The notes: a model not told the origin generated them from the sequence alone. Numbered from the stretch's first letter, positions 19,250-27,840 are shown. The stretch: 64,000 nucleotides of DNA from Kitasatospora aureofaciens (GCF_001188955.3 NZ_JPRF03000013.1:124001-188000), one strand, 5' to 3'. Made by a program: numbers and translations.

Positions 19250-20555
19250 GGAGCACCTCCCCGGGGTTGTACGGGTACCGGTCCTCGATCTGATCGTTCG
19301 TCACCATCGGTTGCTGCAGGCGGTACTGGCCTTCGTCCTCGGTCGGTCCAGCCGCCTGGACGTGCGCCGGGAACGGCGCCGGGGCTGCGGGCTGCGGCGC
19401 CAGCCCGGCGAGCGGTGCGACCGGTCCGGTGGTGATCACCGGTGGGGCGTAGGAGGGCGGCTCGGCCTCGCCTTGGCCGTGGGCCGGATGCGCGTGGGCG
19501 GGTTGGGCGTAGCCGAACTGTCCGTAGCCGGGCTGGGCGTAGCCGGGCTGGCCCTGCCCCTGGCCCGTCGGCCCGTAAGCGGGCTGCCCGTACGGTGCCG
19601 GACCGGGCGCCGACGACGCCTGCGGCACCGGAACGGACGGCGGCGCCACAGGCACGGCCACGGGCCCGGCTGCAGCAGGCCCCGGTCCACCCGGTGCCGA
19701 GAGCTGAGCGGCGGCTGCGGGCGCGACCGCCGGCGCGACCGCGGGCGCACCCGCAGGCGCCGCGTTCGGCGCGAGCCGCTGCCGCCGGCGCCGGACCAGC
19801 AGCTGGACCTCGTCCGCCGCCGACCGCGCGGTGCGCATCAGCTCCGAGCGGATGAACCGCCGGTCGGTGGTGTCCCCGCCGTCGGAGAGCACCCGCGCCG
19901 TGCGGGTGGCGTACGGCAGCACTCCGAGCAGCGGCAGGCCGAACTCGCGCGACACCTCCGCCCCCGAGTAGGGCCCCTCCGCGACCAGCAGCAGTCCGAG
20001 CGCGTCCGCCCCGGTCCCGGCCGCGGCCAGGTCCTCGCCGAGCGCGGCGAGCCGGGGGCGGGCCGCGCTCAGCCCGCGCAACGTGCTGCGGACCGTCACG
20101 GCCACGACGTCCGCGCGGCGGGCCAGCACCGCGCTCGTCCCGGTGGCGCCGGAGCGGCCGAGGTCGACGATGACGTCGTAGCCCTGCTGCTCGATGCCGT
20201 GCAGCAGTTCGGCGAGCGGCTCCCAGGTGTAGGCGAGGCCGGGTGCCTGGGCCGGGTCGGTGAGGCCGGGCAGCAGCAGCCGCTCGGCGTTGCCCTCGGG
20301 CGACAGGTCGATCAGCTGCTCCCAGATGGTCTGGGCGAGCAGCCCGCGCCGGTCGGCGACGGCCAGGTTGCGCAGCCCGTACACCGCCTCCACCCGGCCT
20401 TCCAGGGCACCGGCGAGCACCGCGCCGCCGTCCGGGTCGGCCTCGACCAGCAGGATCCGCCGGCCGGGCCGGAGCGGCCAGGCCAGCAGCAGGGCCAGGG
20501 CGGTGGTGGTGGCGCCGGGCGCGCCCGGGCCGCCGACCACCGCGATCACCGCCAT
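19239..20555 (-). CDS. TadZ/CpaE-like pilus localisation ATPase
   Basis: 438 residues. The N-terminal 270 residues are a ParA/MinD-type domain with an altered Walker A (GGPGAPGATTTALA) lacking the usual Lys, followed by VEADPDGG and DVIVDLG; this deviant site is typical of TadZ. The C-terminal 170 residues are Pro/Ala/Gly-rich with QPGY/QPAY/QFGY repeats of unknown role. ATG overlaps the stop of the SAF-domain gene (TGATG). Likely places the pilus machinery at its site in the cell. Confidence 0.82.
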   Translation of the reverse strand: MAVIAVVGGPGAPGATTTALALLLAWPLRPGRRILLVEADPDGGAVLAGALEGRVEAVYGLRNLAVADRRGLLAQTIWEQLIDLSPEGNAERLLLPGLTDPAQAPGLAYTWEPLAELLHGIEQQGYDVIVDLGRSGATGTSAVLARRADVVAVTVRSTLRGLSAARPRLAALGEDLAAAGTGADALGLLLVAEGPYSGAEVSREFGLPLLGVLPYATRTARVLSDGGDTTDRRFIRSELMRTARSAADEVQLLVRRRRQRLAPNAAPAGAPAVAPAVAPAAAAQLSAPGGPGPAAAGPVAVPVAPPSVPVPQASSAPGPAPYGQPAYGPTGQGQGQPGYAQPGYGQFGYAQPAHAHPAHGQGEAEPPSYAPPVITTGPVAPLAGLAPQPAAPAPFPAHVQAAGPTEDEGQYRLQQPMVTNDQIEDRYPYNPGEVLRAR

Positions 20556-21244
20556 CAGGCACCACCCGTTCCGGCCGGGGCCGCCGGCGCGCCGGCCCCT
20601 CCGGAGGGTGCCGTGCCGGTGGAGGCAGCGGAGGGCGCGGCCGAGGGGGAGGCCGGGGCCCCGGATCCGGCCGGACCGGATCCGCCCGCGGCGGACCCGC
20701 GCGGGGCCAGCAGCACCTGGATCCGCCCGCCGGCCACCCACTGGGCCAGCCGGGGCCCGTCCGCCGAGCCGACGGCCACGTCGATCACCTGGCTGCCGTC
20801 GGTGTCCACCCTGCCGACCGTGATGACCGTCGCGGCCAGCGAGTCGGGCCTGCCGTTGTCGGGGGTGTTGACCACGACGATCTGCACCCCGGGCTGGAGC
20901 CGGCTCGCGGGCAGCTGGGTGCGCTTGGCGGACACCCCGACCACGATCTGCCCCGGCTGTACGGTCTGGCCCTGCGCCAGGTCCGAACCGGTCAGCATGG
21001 AACCGCGCTTGAGGTCGGTGGCGGCCCGCATGCCGACGGCCTTGGAGCGGTCCTGGGCGGAGACCGGGTGCAGCGCCGGGTCGCCCGCGATCCGGGCCAC
21101 CACCAGGTCGTCGTCGGTGATCACCTGCCCCCAGGGCACATCCCGGGCCAGCGCCAGCACCGCGACCCGCTGGCCGGTGCTGTTGTAGAGGGCGGCGCCG
21201 CCGAGCCCGCCAGCCGCGATCAGCGCGACCGCCATCGCCAGCAC
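20555..21244 (-). CDS. SAF-domain (CpaB/RcpC-like) pilus protein, N-terminus disturbed
   Basis: At least 229 residues. An N-terminal hydrophobic segment (MAVALIAAGGLGGAALY) leads to a SAF domain with ALARDVPWGQVITDDDLV and the C-terminal pattern of CpaB/RcpC (LKRGSMLTGSDL, LQPGVQIVVVNTP), then an Ala/Ser/Gly-rich tail. The only start in this frame (GTG 21244) falls inside the membrane segment and omits the basic QLRRRRP just upstream. A good N-terminus (MENRTFATPGSG, GTG at 21431) exists in the frame shifted by one base, so an indel between about 21270 and 21350 is suspected. The intended protein would be about 291 residues. Confidence 0.72.
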   Translation of the reverse strand: MLAMAVALIAAGGLGGAALYNSTGQRVAVLALARDVPWGQVITDDDLVVARIAGDPALHPVSAQDRSKAVGMRAATDLKRGSMLTGSDLAQGQTVQPGQIVVGVSAKRTQLPASRLQPGVQIVVVNTPDNGRPDSLAATVITVGRVDTDGSQVIDVAVGSADGPRLAQWVAGGRIQVLLAPRGSAAGGSGPAGSGAPASPSAAPSAASTGTAPSGGAGAPAAPAGTGGA

Positions 21245-21496
21245 CGCGGGGCGCCGCCGCCGGAGCTGCCCAACGGCAAGTGGACCAAGGGCCGGGCGCG
21301 TGCGGCACCGCCCGTCCCCGGCCCCGGCCGCCGCCTCCAGCGCCCGGCTCCTGCTGCTCCGGCAGCGCCACGGAGACCGCGGCGCCGGCGGGTGTGCCGG
21401 ATCCCGGCGTCGCGAATGTACGGTTCTCCACCGGGTTCCGCCCTTCCCTCGTTCGCTCTTCGGATCGTCAGTGGTCGAATCGTCGCCGTGGCGGCG

Positions 21497-22426
21497 TCAG
21501 TTGAGGACCTGCACCTCGGCGACCTTGACCGTGAAGGGTTCGCTGTCCTGCGGGGGCATCGAGATCGTGTACTTCTCCGGCTTCGGCCCCGTCACGACCA
21601 CGTCGGCCACCCAGTGGGTGGAGACGGTGGCGGTGAAGGCGCCGTTCTGCTTGGTGCCCGAGCCGACCGTGAACTCGTAGCCGCAGTCGGGGGACGCGGT
21701 GCCGCCGTACTTGGGGTCGTACGGCGTCCCGGCCGTCGCGCACTCCTTGGTGCGGCCGTCGCCGAAGTCCCAGGTGGCACCGGTCAGTCGGGCCGTGACG
21801 GTGACGCTGACGCCGCCGGATGTCGCGTTCCCCGGCTTGGGCGGCGTCGCGTTCTCCGCCCAGAGCCACACCGGAGCCTTGACCACCGCCGTGCCGCTCG
21901 GCGCGACCCGGCCCACCGGCGCCGGGAGGTGGACCCGGTCCTTCGCCTCCTGCTTGAGCTCCGCCACGCTCTTCGCCCGCTGCCCGGTGGGCACGAAGAC
22001 GAACTGGGCGCCGTCCTGGCCCCCGTTGGTCTGCGGACAGACCTTCGAGTAGATCGAACCGTCCGAGGGCTTGTTCGTGCCCCAGGCCGAGTCGTCCGCC
22101 GGGGGCTGCTTGTCCAGTTCGCGGTAGTAGCAGCCCTCGCCGCTGTCGAAGGAGCCCCACTGAGGGTCGTAGCACGCCCACTGCACGCCGTGGTAGCTGC
22201 ACAGCTCCGGGCCGCCGTCCGATCCTCCGCCGTTTCCGCCGGGATTCGGGGTGGCGGTCGTTCCGCCGGAACCGGCGTGGGCGCAGATCACGTTGGGGAA
22301 ACACTGTTCGGCGCCGCCACTCGGCGGTTCGTCCGCCGTCGCGGTCACCGCCGAGGTCAGCAACAAGCCGGCCGACAGGGATGCGACGGCCGCGAATCGT
22401 CCGGCCGGTTTCCGCGCGCTCAGCAT
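21497..22426 (-). CDS. Secreted protein of the Tad locus
   Basis: 309 residues, function unknown. A clear signal peptide (FAAVASLSAGLLLTSAVTATA) precedes a Cys-containing mature part (CFPNVICAH, CSYHGVQWACYD, GEGCYY, VCPQ, ECATAG, CGYEF), so it is probably disulfide-bonded. The ATWDFGDG segment resembles the PKD-type WDFGDG motif, in the C-terminal beta-rich half. ATG at 22426 has GGGAGG upstream and overlaps the end of the lipoprotein gene by 7 bases. An extracellular partner of the pilus is likely but inferred only from position. Confidence 0.72.
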   Translation of the reverse strand: MLSARKPAGRFAAVASLSAGLLLTSAVTATADEPPSGGAEQCFPNVICAHAGSGGTTATPNPGGNGGGSDGGPELCSYHGVQWACYDPQWGSFDSGEGCYYRELDKQPPADDSAWGTNKPSDGSIYSKVCPQTNGGQDGAQFVFVPTGQRAKSVAELKQEAKDRVHLPAPVGRVAPSGTAVVKAPVWLWAENATPPKPGNATSGGVSVTVTARLTGATWDFGDGRTKECATAGTPYDPKYGGTASPDCGYEFTVGSGTKQNGAFTATVSTHWVADVVVTGPKPEKYTISMPPQDSEPFTVKVAEVQVLN

Positions 22427-23043
22427 GTCCGGTCCACCTCCCGAGTGAACTCGTAGATCAGCCAATGTGCTTGGAACCTGCGCAGGGAAGCGGTCGCGAC
22501 GTACCGGTTCAAGCGCCCGCCCGGATCCTTCGCCGCCCCGGTGACGGCGTCGACCCGGTGCCAGTCCGAGAGATCGACGCAGTCCTCGATCACGGCGGTC
22601 TGCGGATCGGCTTTCAGATCAATCGCCTTCACCAGCGCGGAATTGCGCGGTGTTCCGGTCATCACCACTTTGGCGTCGTGGAGTTGGCGCAGCCCGACCA
22701 GGGTGTCGGACAGGGCGCGCCCGGAGGAGTACTGCGCCAGCGCCGAACCGTCCGAATCCGGACGCCCGAACGCCTCGGCCTGGGCCTGCCACCAGTCCTG
22801 ATAGGTCTTCACGGCCAGCCGCCCCATGGCTCCCTCCGGGCCGTCGGTCGGCGCGATCGTGGCGTTTACCGAACCACCCGAAGGAGTTAACGGACCCACT
22901 CCCGCAACCGTGGGCGCGGGCGAACCGAGACGATCGACGGAACCACTCGCACCACCACTCGCACACCCGCCGAGCAGTAACACCAGAACCGCCCCGCCAG
23001 TCCCAACCGCCCCAGGGCGCAACACATTTCCGCGCTGTCGCAT
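22420..23043 (-). CDS. Lipoprotein of the Tad locus
   Basis: 207 residues. Lipobox LLLGGC at residues 22-27 after a basic and hydrophobic start, so it is exported and lipid-anchored. The mature part has a Ser/Gly/Pro-rich linker then a compact domain with YQDWWQAQAEAFGRPDSDGS and ends FQAHWLIYEFTREVDRTC, a pattern seen in small SnoaL/NTF2-like secreted actinomycete proteins, though that is a guess. ATG at 23043 preceded by GAGGTGGGG. Stop overlaps the next gene. Confidence 0.75.
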   Translation of the reverse strand: MRQRGNVLRPGAVGTGGAVLVLLLGGCASGGASGSVDRLGSPAPTVAGVGPLTPSGGSVNATIAPTDGPEGAMGRLAVKTYQDWWQAQAEAFGRPDSDGSALAQYSSGRALSDTLVGLRQLHDAKVVMTGTPRNSALVKAIDLKADPQTAVIEDCVDLSDWHRVDAVTGAAKDPGGRLNRYVATASLRRFQAHWLIYEFTREVDRTC

Positions 23044-23180
23044 GGCCCCACCTCGTCGCGACCGAGCCGATCCGTGATCCACGGCCGCCAGGAGAATTCC
23101 GCCGTCCCGCCGATGTTTCCGCTGGGGATCGATTCTTCGCCAACCCACCCCATCACGGCAACACCTCAGGCCCCCTGACC

Positions 23181-24032
23181 TTACGCGGAAGGCGGTTCCG
23201 TCGGGGCGCTTTCCCGCCACAGGACGGCCAACAGTTCTTCGGAAAGCGACAATCCGGCCAATGCGCCCCGAACGGCGGCCCGATTGCGCATCAACAGGCG
23301 CCCGCCCTGCGGCGGAACGAGCAGGCGCGCGCCCGGCGCACCCGAACTACCGGGCGGATCTCCCCCGTCGAGCAGACCGGCCACGGCGGGCTGGAGGTCC
23401 GACGGGGCGACGGCCGCGGGGGCACCCGGGACGCCCTGCCGCAGGACGGTGGTGAGCGCCCGGCTGAACGAGCCCTCGTCACCCGGCAGTACGGCGCCCC
23501 GGCCGCGTCTGCCCGGGGCGTACCGGCCGATCCGGCCCCACAGCGGGACCCTGGAGTAGCTGAGCAGCTCGCCGGCGGTGTCCTCGCCGGTGCGCTCCAG
23601 CGCCGTCCAGGCGTCCCGGTCGGCCACCGCGTCGACCAGCAGCAGCGCCTCCTCCTGGTCGCCGTGCACCATCGCGCTGACCACCCAGTCCCAGGCCAGG
23701 CCCCGCCGGTAGGCGTTGTCGGGGGTGCTGCCGCCGGTGACCAGGGCGAGCCGGCGCCCGCGCGGGTCCGCCACCAACTGGCCGACCAGGCAGACCACCA
23801 GCCAGCGGCCGGGGTGCTGGGCGGCGGCGCGGACGGCGGTGAGCATCGCGTTGGCGTCCGCGTCCGGCGCCACGGCGCTCACCCGGCAGCCTGCGGCCCC
23901 GGTGTCGAAGCACATCCCGGGCAGCACCTCGGCCAGCAGCCGGGCGCCCGCCGGGGCGTGCGCCGAACCACCGAAGGCCCGGTCGGGCCCGCCGTCCGCC
24001 CCGATCACCACCAGATCGACTCCGCCGGCCAT
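23181..24032 (-). CDS. Caspase-like fold protein, first gene of Tad operon block
   Basis: 283 residues, function unknown. An alpha/beta domain from VDLVVIGADGG onward matches the middle domain of the 6600-8855 protein: AVRAAAQHPG, LVADPRGRRLAL, GLAWDWVV and LLLVDAVADRDAW line up with AHLRAASRHPG, VVADKRGGQLQL, GLPWQAI and LVIADLSADQNAW. In active caspase/CHAT proteases these strands carry the His-Gly and Cys; here both are replaced (CLVGQL and LVDAVA), so a non-enzymatic role is likely. No signal or membrane segment. ATG has GGAGG upstream; 137 bases precede the lipoprotein gene. Confidence 0.68.
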   Translation of the reverse strand: MAGGVDLVVIGADGGPDRAFGGSAHAPAGARLLAEVLPGMCFDTGAAGCRVSAVAPDADANAMLTAVRAAAQHPGRWLVVCLVGQLVADPRGRRLALVTGGSTPDNAYRRGLAWDWVVSAMVHGDQEEALLLVDAVADRDAWTALERTGEDTAGELLSYSRVPLWGRIGRYAPGRRGRGAVLPGDEGSFSRALTTVLRQGVPGAPAAVAPSDLQPAVAGLLDGGDPPGSSGAPGARLLVPPQGGRLLMRNRAAVRGALAGLSLSEELLAVLWRESAPTEPPSA

Positions 24033-24074
24033 CCGTCCGCCCCCTCCTGCACCCGCCCCGCCACCGATCCCGCC

Positions 24075-24092
24075 ACCGATTCAGCCATCGGT
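24075..24092. promoter_or_regulatory. Weak candidate operator before the Tad block
   Basis: ACCGAT (24075-24080) and ATCGGT (24087-24092) form an inverted repeat with a 6-base spacer, 43-60 bases upstream of the 24032 start, in the divergent gap. Only six bases per arm, so chance is possible. Confidence 0.25.
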
Positions 24093-24205
24093 TCCGCCGC
24101 CGGGCAGGCTACCCCGCCGGGCGGCCGCCGACGGGGCTCCCGACCCGTCCGCCCAGGGACCATGGGCCCTATCGACGCACGCGCCGACCGAGGACGATCG
24201 AACGC

Positions 24206-24679
24206 ATGGAGCGTGAGGACGGTGTGGAGACCCTGAGCGAGGCCGAGTGCCTGCGGCTGCTCAGCACCGTGCCCGTCGGGCGCGTGGTGTACACCGAGCA
24301 CGCACTGCCGGCCGTCCTGCCGGTTTCCTTCGAGGTCCTGGACGGGCGGCTGGTGCTCGCCGTGCGCCGGGGAAGTGCCACCGCGCGCGGGCTCGACGGC
24401 ACGGTGGTGGCCTTCCAGGCGGACCTGCTGGACCCGGTCACCCGCACCGGCTGGAGCGTGCTGGTGCACGGGCGGGCGGACGCGGTGAGGGACCCCGAGC
24501 AGGTACGCCGGGTGCTGCGGTCCGGGCTTCGCCCGTGGGTGGGGGACCCGGAGCCGCTGTTCGTCGCGCTGGTACCGGAGCTGGTCAGCGGCCGCCGGCT
24601 GTTCCCGACCGGGCAGGGTCCACTGGGCCAGGGGCCAGTGGGGCAGGGGGCCGCCGGGCGGCCGCTGCTGCGGCCCTGA
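24206..24679 (+). CDS. Pyridoxamine 5'-phosphate oxidase-like flavin protein
   Basis: 157 residues of the split-barrel FMN/F420-binding family. The start LSEAECLRLLSTVPVGRVVYTEHALPAVLPV is the typical opening of Streptomyces PNPOx-like/NimA-like proteins, followed by LAVRRGSATARGLDGTVVAFQAD and a VHGRADAV strand. It is unlikely to be the vitamin B6 enzyme itself; these proteins reduce varied small molecules or bind heme/flavin. The last 25 residues are a Gly/Gln/Pro repeat (GQGPLGQGPVGQG). Divergent from the Tad block. Confidence 0.82.
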   Translation: MEREDGVETLSEAECLRLLSTVPVGRVVYTEHALPAVLPVSFEVLDGRLVLAVRRGSATARGLDGTVVAFQADLLDPVTRTGWSVLVHGRADAVRDPEQVRRVLRSGLRPWVGDPEPLFVALVPELVSGRRLFPTGQGPLGQGPVGQGAAGRPLLRP

Positions 24680-24780
24680 ACTGGCGCTTCGCGTTCCGCT
24701 CCTGACAGGTACCGGTGGGTAGGCATACGCTTCCCGCGTCCGGCCCCTCCGCGGGGCCCGTCCCCCTCCAGGAGCGCACC

Positions 24781-25233
24781 GTGACGACCTTCGCGTCCCT
24801 CGCCGAACTGACCGCCGCCGTCGGCACCGAACTGGGCACCAGCGAGTGGCACACCATCGACCAGCGGAAGATCGACCTCTTCGCCGAGGCCACCGGGGAC
24901 CACCAGTGGATCCACGTCGACCCGGAGCGGGCGAAGGAGAGCCAGTTCGGCTCGACCATCGCGCACGGCTATCTGACCCAGTCGATGATCCCGGTGCTGG
25001 CCAAGGAGTGCTACGGCGTCGAGGGCGTGCGGATGGCACTGAACTACGGCTCGGACAAGGTGCGCTTCCCGGCCCCGGTGCCGGTGGGCACGGCGATCCG
25101 GGCCACGGCCGAACTGCTCTCGGCCACCGAGGTCCCGGGCGGGGTCCAGGCCGTGGTGCGGTTCACCATCACCAGTGAGCAGAGCACCAAGCCGCACTGC
25201 GTCGCCGAGGCGATCACCCGCTTCTACGCGTAG
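24781..25233 (+). CDS. MaoC family dehydratase (hot-dog fold)
   Basis: 150 residues. The hydratase motif is FAEATGDHQWIHVDPERA, with the catalytic Asp and His, followed by FGSTIAHGYLTQSM and the conserved NYGSDKVRFPAPVPVG. Adds or removes water from an enoyl-CoA or related thioester; substrate unknown. GTG at 24781 is preceded by AGGAG. Complete and of normal length for single-domain R-specific hydratases. Confidence 0.9.
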   Translation: MTTFASLAELTAAVGTELGTSEWHTIDQRKIDLFAEATGDHQWIHVDPERAKESQFGSTIAHGYLTQSMIPVLAKECYGVEGVRMALNYGSDKVRFPAPVPVGTAIRATAELLSATEVPGGVQAVVRFTITSEQSTKPHCVAEAITRFYA

Positions 25234-25296
25234 CGGCGCAGCGGCTGCGGCGGAGTGGCGCGGCGGAGTGGCGCGGCGCAGCGGCTGCGGCGGAGT
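25234..25296. repeat. Short direct repeat after the MaoC gene
   Basis: A 23-base unit (25234-25256) recurs exactly at 25274-25296, with GGCG-CGGCGGAGT pieces between. It lies in non-coding sequence just behind the MaoC stop. Probably local duplication; no function evident. Confidence 0.6.
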
Positions 25297-25481
25297 CGCC
25301 ACCGCGGCGACCGGGCAGGCATCGGGTACGCCGATTGCACCGTGCCGGGCCCTCCACCGGGTCCGAACGGCCCACGGCGAGTAACGTCCGACGAGATGGT
25401 TGTCGTACCCCAGCGGCCTCATGAGCCTCCGAGGTACGCGCCCCGGCCTGCCCGGTAGCCGTGACCGTCCCTGGAGGAGCC

Positions 25482-26780
25482 GTGCCCCGCCCCGCCCCGT
25501 GGTTCTCCCGTCTCGCCGGTCTGGCCTCGCAGTTCGCCCCGCCACCCGCCGGGAAACCCGCCTTCCCGGTCCGGGCCGTACCGGAACGGGCCGTCCCCGG
25601 CCTGGCCGGACTCCCCCGCGCCGCCTGGCACCGGGTCCGCACCGACGCCTTCGGGGCCGAGCCCAGGGGCGAACGGCTGGCCCGGATCCGCTGCTCGCCC
25701 CAGTTCGCCGACGGCGCCTTCCGCAACCCGGTGCCGACCCGCCGACTGGTCTACGAGCGGACCCCGCTGGAGATCACCCGCGCCCAGCTGAGCGCGGACA
25801 AGACCCGCCGGGCCCCGGCCGCCGCCGTGCCGGTGCACCGGCTGCTCCCGGTCGACCTGGCGGCCCCGCCGGCCTCCGGGCTGCGGCTCACCTGGCTCGG
25901 GCACGCCACCGTGCTCGCCGAGATCGGGGGACGGCGGATCCTGCTCGACCCGGTCTGGGGCGAGCGCTGCTCCCCGTTCGACTGGACCGGGCCCAAGCGG
26001 CTGCACCCGGTGCCGCTGCCGCTGTCCGAACTCGGGCCGGTGGACGTGGTGGTGATCTCGCACGACCACTACGACCACCTCGACATGCGCACCGTACGGG
26101 CCCTGATCGACCGCAGCGCGGTGTTCGCCGTACCGCTCGGGGTCGGGGCACACCTGGAGCACTGGGGAGTGCCCGCGCGGCGGATCGTCGAGCTGGACTG
26201 GTGGGAGTCGGCCGAGGTCACCGGGCTGACCTTGACCGCCACCCCGGCCCGGCACTACTGCAGCCGCGGTCCGCGCACCAGCGCGCTGTTCCTGTGGGCG
26301 TCCTGGGTGGTGGCGGGCGGCGGGCACCGGATCTTCCACAGCGGGGACACCGGGTACTTCCCCGGCTTCACGGAGATCGGTCGCCGGCTCGGCCCGTTCG
26401 ACGCGACGATGGTGCAGGTCGGCGCGTACAGCGAGTTCTGGCCCGAGGTGCACATGACCCCGGAGGAGGGCGTGCAGGCGCACCTGGACCTGGGCGGACA
26501 GCTGATGCTGCCGATCCACTGGTGCACCTTCAACCTGGCGCTCCATCCCTGGGAGGAGCCCGCCGAACGCGTGGTCGCCGCCGCCCAGGCCCTCGGCGTC
26601 CACCTGGCCGTCCCCCGCCCGGGCAAGCCCTTCGAGCCCGTCGACCCACCGGCCCTGCGGCTGTGGTGGCGCGCCGTCGCGGCGAAGCCGCGCGGCATCG
26701 AACCGCTGGTCGCGGGGCGGCCGGAGGCGCGGGAACGGGTGACGGGTGTCAGCGAACAGATTTCAAACTCTGTCATCTGA
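25482..26780 (+). CDS. Metallo-beta-lactamase fold hydrolase (NAPE-PLD-like)
   Basis: 432 residues. The zinc motif SHDHYDHLD (HxHxDH) follows LTWLGHATVLAEIGGRRILLDPVWGER, and later ligands lie in FHSGDTGYFPGF and LPIHWCTF, the arrangement of NAPE-phospholipase D/UlaG-type enzymes that cleave phosphodiesters or lactones. A Pro-rich N-terminal stretch of about 125 residues precedes the fold. The GTG at 25482 is chosen because GGAGGAG lies six bases upstream; GTG 25461 is in frame. The last residues (VSEQISNSVI) are encoded by the palindromic repeat at 26749, so the C-terminus appears to have been extended or replaced by it. Confidence 0.87.
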   Translation: MPRPAPWFSRLAGLASQFAPPPAGKPAFPVRAVPERAVPGLAGLPRAAWHRVRTDAFGAEPRGERLARIRCSPQFADGAFRNPVPTRRLVYERTPLEITRAQLSADKTRRAPAAAVPVHRLLPVDLAAPPASGLRLTWLGHATVLAEIGGRRILLDPVWGERCSPFDWTGPKRLHPVPLPLSELGPVDVVVISHDHYDHLDMRTVRALIDRSAVFAVPLGVGAHLEHWGVPARRIVELDWWESAEVTGLTLTATPARHYCSRGPRTSALFLWASWVVAGGGHRIFHSGDTGYFPGFTEIGRRLGPFDATMVQVGAYSEFWPEVHMTPEEGVQAHLDLGGQLMLPIHWCTFNLALHPWEEPAERVVAAAQALGVHLAVPRPGKPFEPVDPPALRLWWRAVAAKPRGIEPLVAGRPEARERVTGVSEQISNSVI

Positions 26781-26794
26781 AATCCGTTCGCTGA
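26749..26794. terminator. Palindromic repeat family copy B, overlapping a stop codon
   Basis: 17-base arms (26749-26765 and 26778-26794) with one G-T mismatch around a 12-base loop. Shares TCAGCGAACAGATTTCA and TGTCATCTG with copies at 6491 and 39582. The left arm and loop are inside the metallohydrolase gene; its TGA is at 26778-26780. A further TCTGTCATCTGTTATCTGTC tail follows. Probable terminator. Confidence 0.75.
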
Positions 26795-26919
26795 ATTCTG
26801 TCATCTGTTATCTGTCGTCCGTTCGATGTCGCCGACGCTCGCAATGGAACACGTTCTATCCCCCTGGAGCGTTACCCAGGTCACACCACCGCACGGTTGG
26901 CTTCTGCCACTATGGGCCC

Positions 26920-27831
26920 GTGACCGACCTGACAGAACAGCAGAGGCCGACCGAACAGGCGCCCGACCCGGCCGCCCCGTTCGCCGAACTGCTGGCGATC
27001 GAGCAGCTGGACGAGAACACGTTCCGGGGCCACTGCCACGCCGGCGCCCCGATGCGCACCTTCGGTGGCCACGTCGCCGCCCAGGCCCTCGCCGCCGCCG
27101 GCCGCACCTGCGCCACGAAGCGCGCGGTGCACTCGCTGCACGGCTACTTCATGCTGCCCGGCGACCCGACCCGGCCGATCGACTACCAGGTCGAGCGGCT
27201 GCGCGAGGGCTTCACCTACACCACCCGCCGGGTCCGGGCGGTGCAGGAGCGGAACGAGATCTTCAACCTCACCGCCTCCTTCAAGCTCCCCGAGCCGACC
27301 GCCGGCGACCGCCACCGCGCGATGCCGCCGCTGCCCGGCCCGGAGTGCCTGCCCGACGCCTTCTCCCACCGGGACGAGGAACTGCGCGCCGCGGTCAGGA
27401 GCTCCGACGGCTTCCGCGACCTCGAACTGCGCTTCGTGCCGCCGGACGCCCCGGGCGTGCCGCCGGCCGTCCCCGGGATGCCTCAGCAGTTCGTCTGGCT
27501 GCGCATCGCCACCCCGCTGCCGGACACCGAGCCGCTGCTGCACACCTGCGCCCTCACCTACCTGTCCGACCTCACCCTGGCCTCCACCGCGGGCCTGCAC
27601 GAACAGCCGAACTTCTTCCAGCGCACCGAGCCGCCCCGGCTGCTGATGACCTCACTGGACCACGCGATGTGGTTCCACCGCCCCTTCCGGGCCGACGAGT
27701 GGCTGCTGTTCGCCCAGCGCAGCCCGTCCGCCTCGGACGGCCGCGGCCTGGCGCTCGGCGAGTTCTACGACCGCGACGGCCGACTGGTGGCCTCGGCCGT
27801 CCAGGAGGCGCTGATCCGCAGGCTGCCGTAG
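26920..27831 (+). CDS. tesB: Acyl-CoA thioesterase II
   Basis: 303 residues, double hot-dog TesB-type enzyme hydrolysing acyl-CoA to free acid and CoA. Seen: RTFGGHVAAQALAAAGRT, HSLHGYFMLPGDP, RRVRAVQ and, in the second half, MTSLDHAMWFHRPFRADEWLLF with the catalytic Asp, then GEFYDRDGRLVAS. GTG at 26920 gives a start close to that of relatives; the upstream open frame is non-coding. Free-standing, behind palindrome copy B. Confidence 0.92.
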   Translation: MTDLTEQQRPTEQAPDPAAPFAELLAIEQLDENTFRGHCHAGAPMRTFGGHVAAQALAAAGRTCATKRAVHSLHGYFMLPGDPTRPIDYQVERLREGFTYTTRRVRAVQERNEIFNLTASFKLPEPTAGDRHRAMPPLPGPECLPDAFSHRDEELRAAVRSSDGFRDLELRFVPPDAPGVPPAVPGMPQQFVWLRIATPLPDTEPLLHTCALTYLSDLTLASTAGLHEQPNFFQRTEPPRLLMTSLDHAMWFHRPFRADEWLLFAQRSPSASDGRGLALGEFYDRDGRLVASAVQEALIRRLP

Positions 27832-27840
27832 CGCTCGCCG

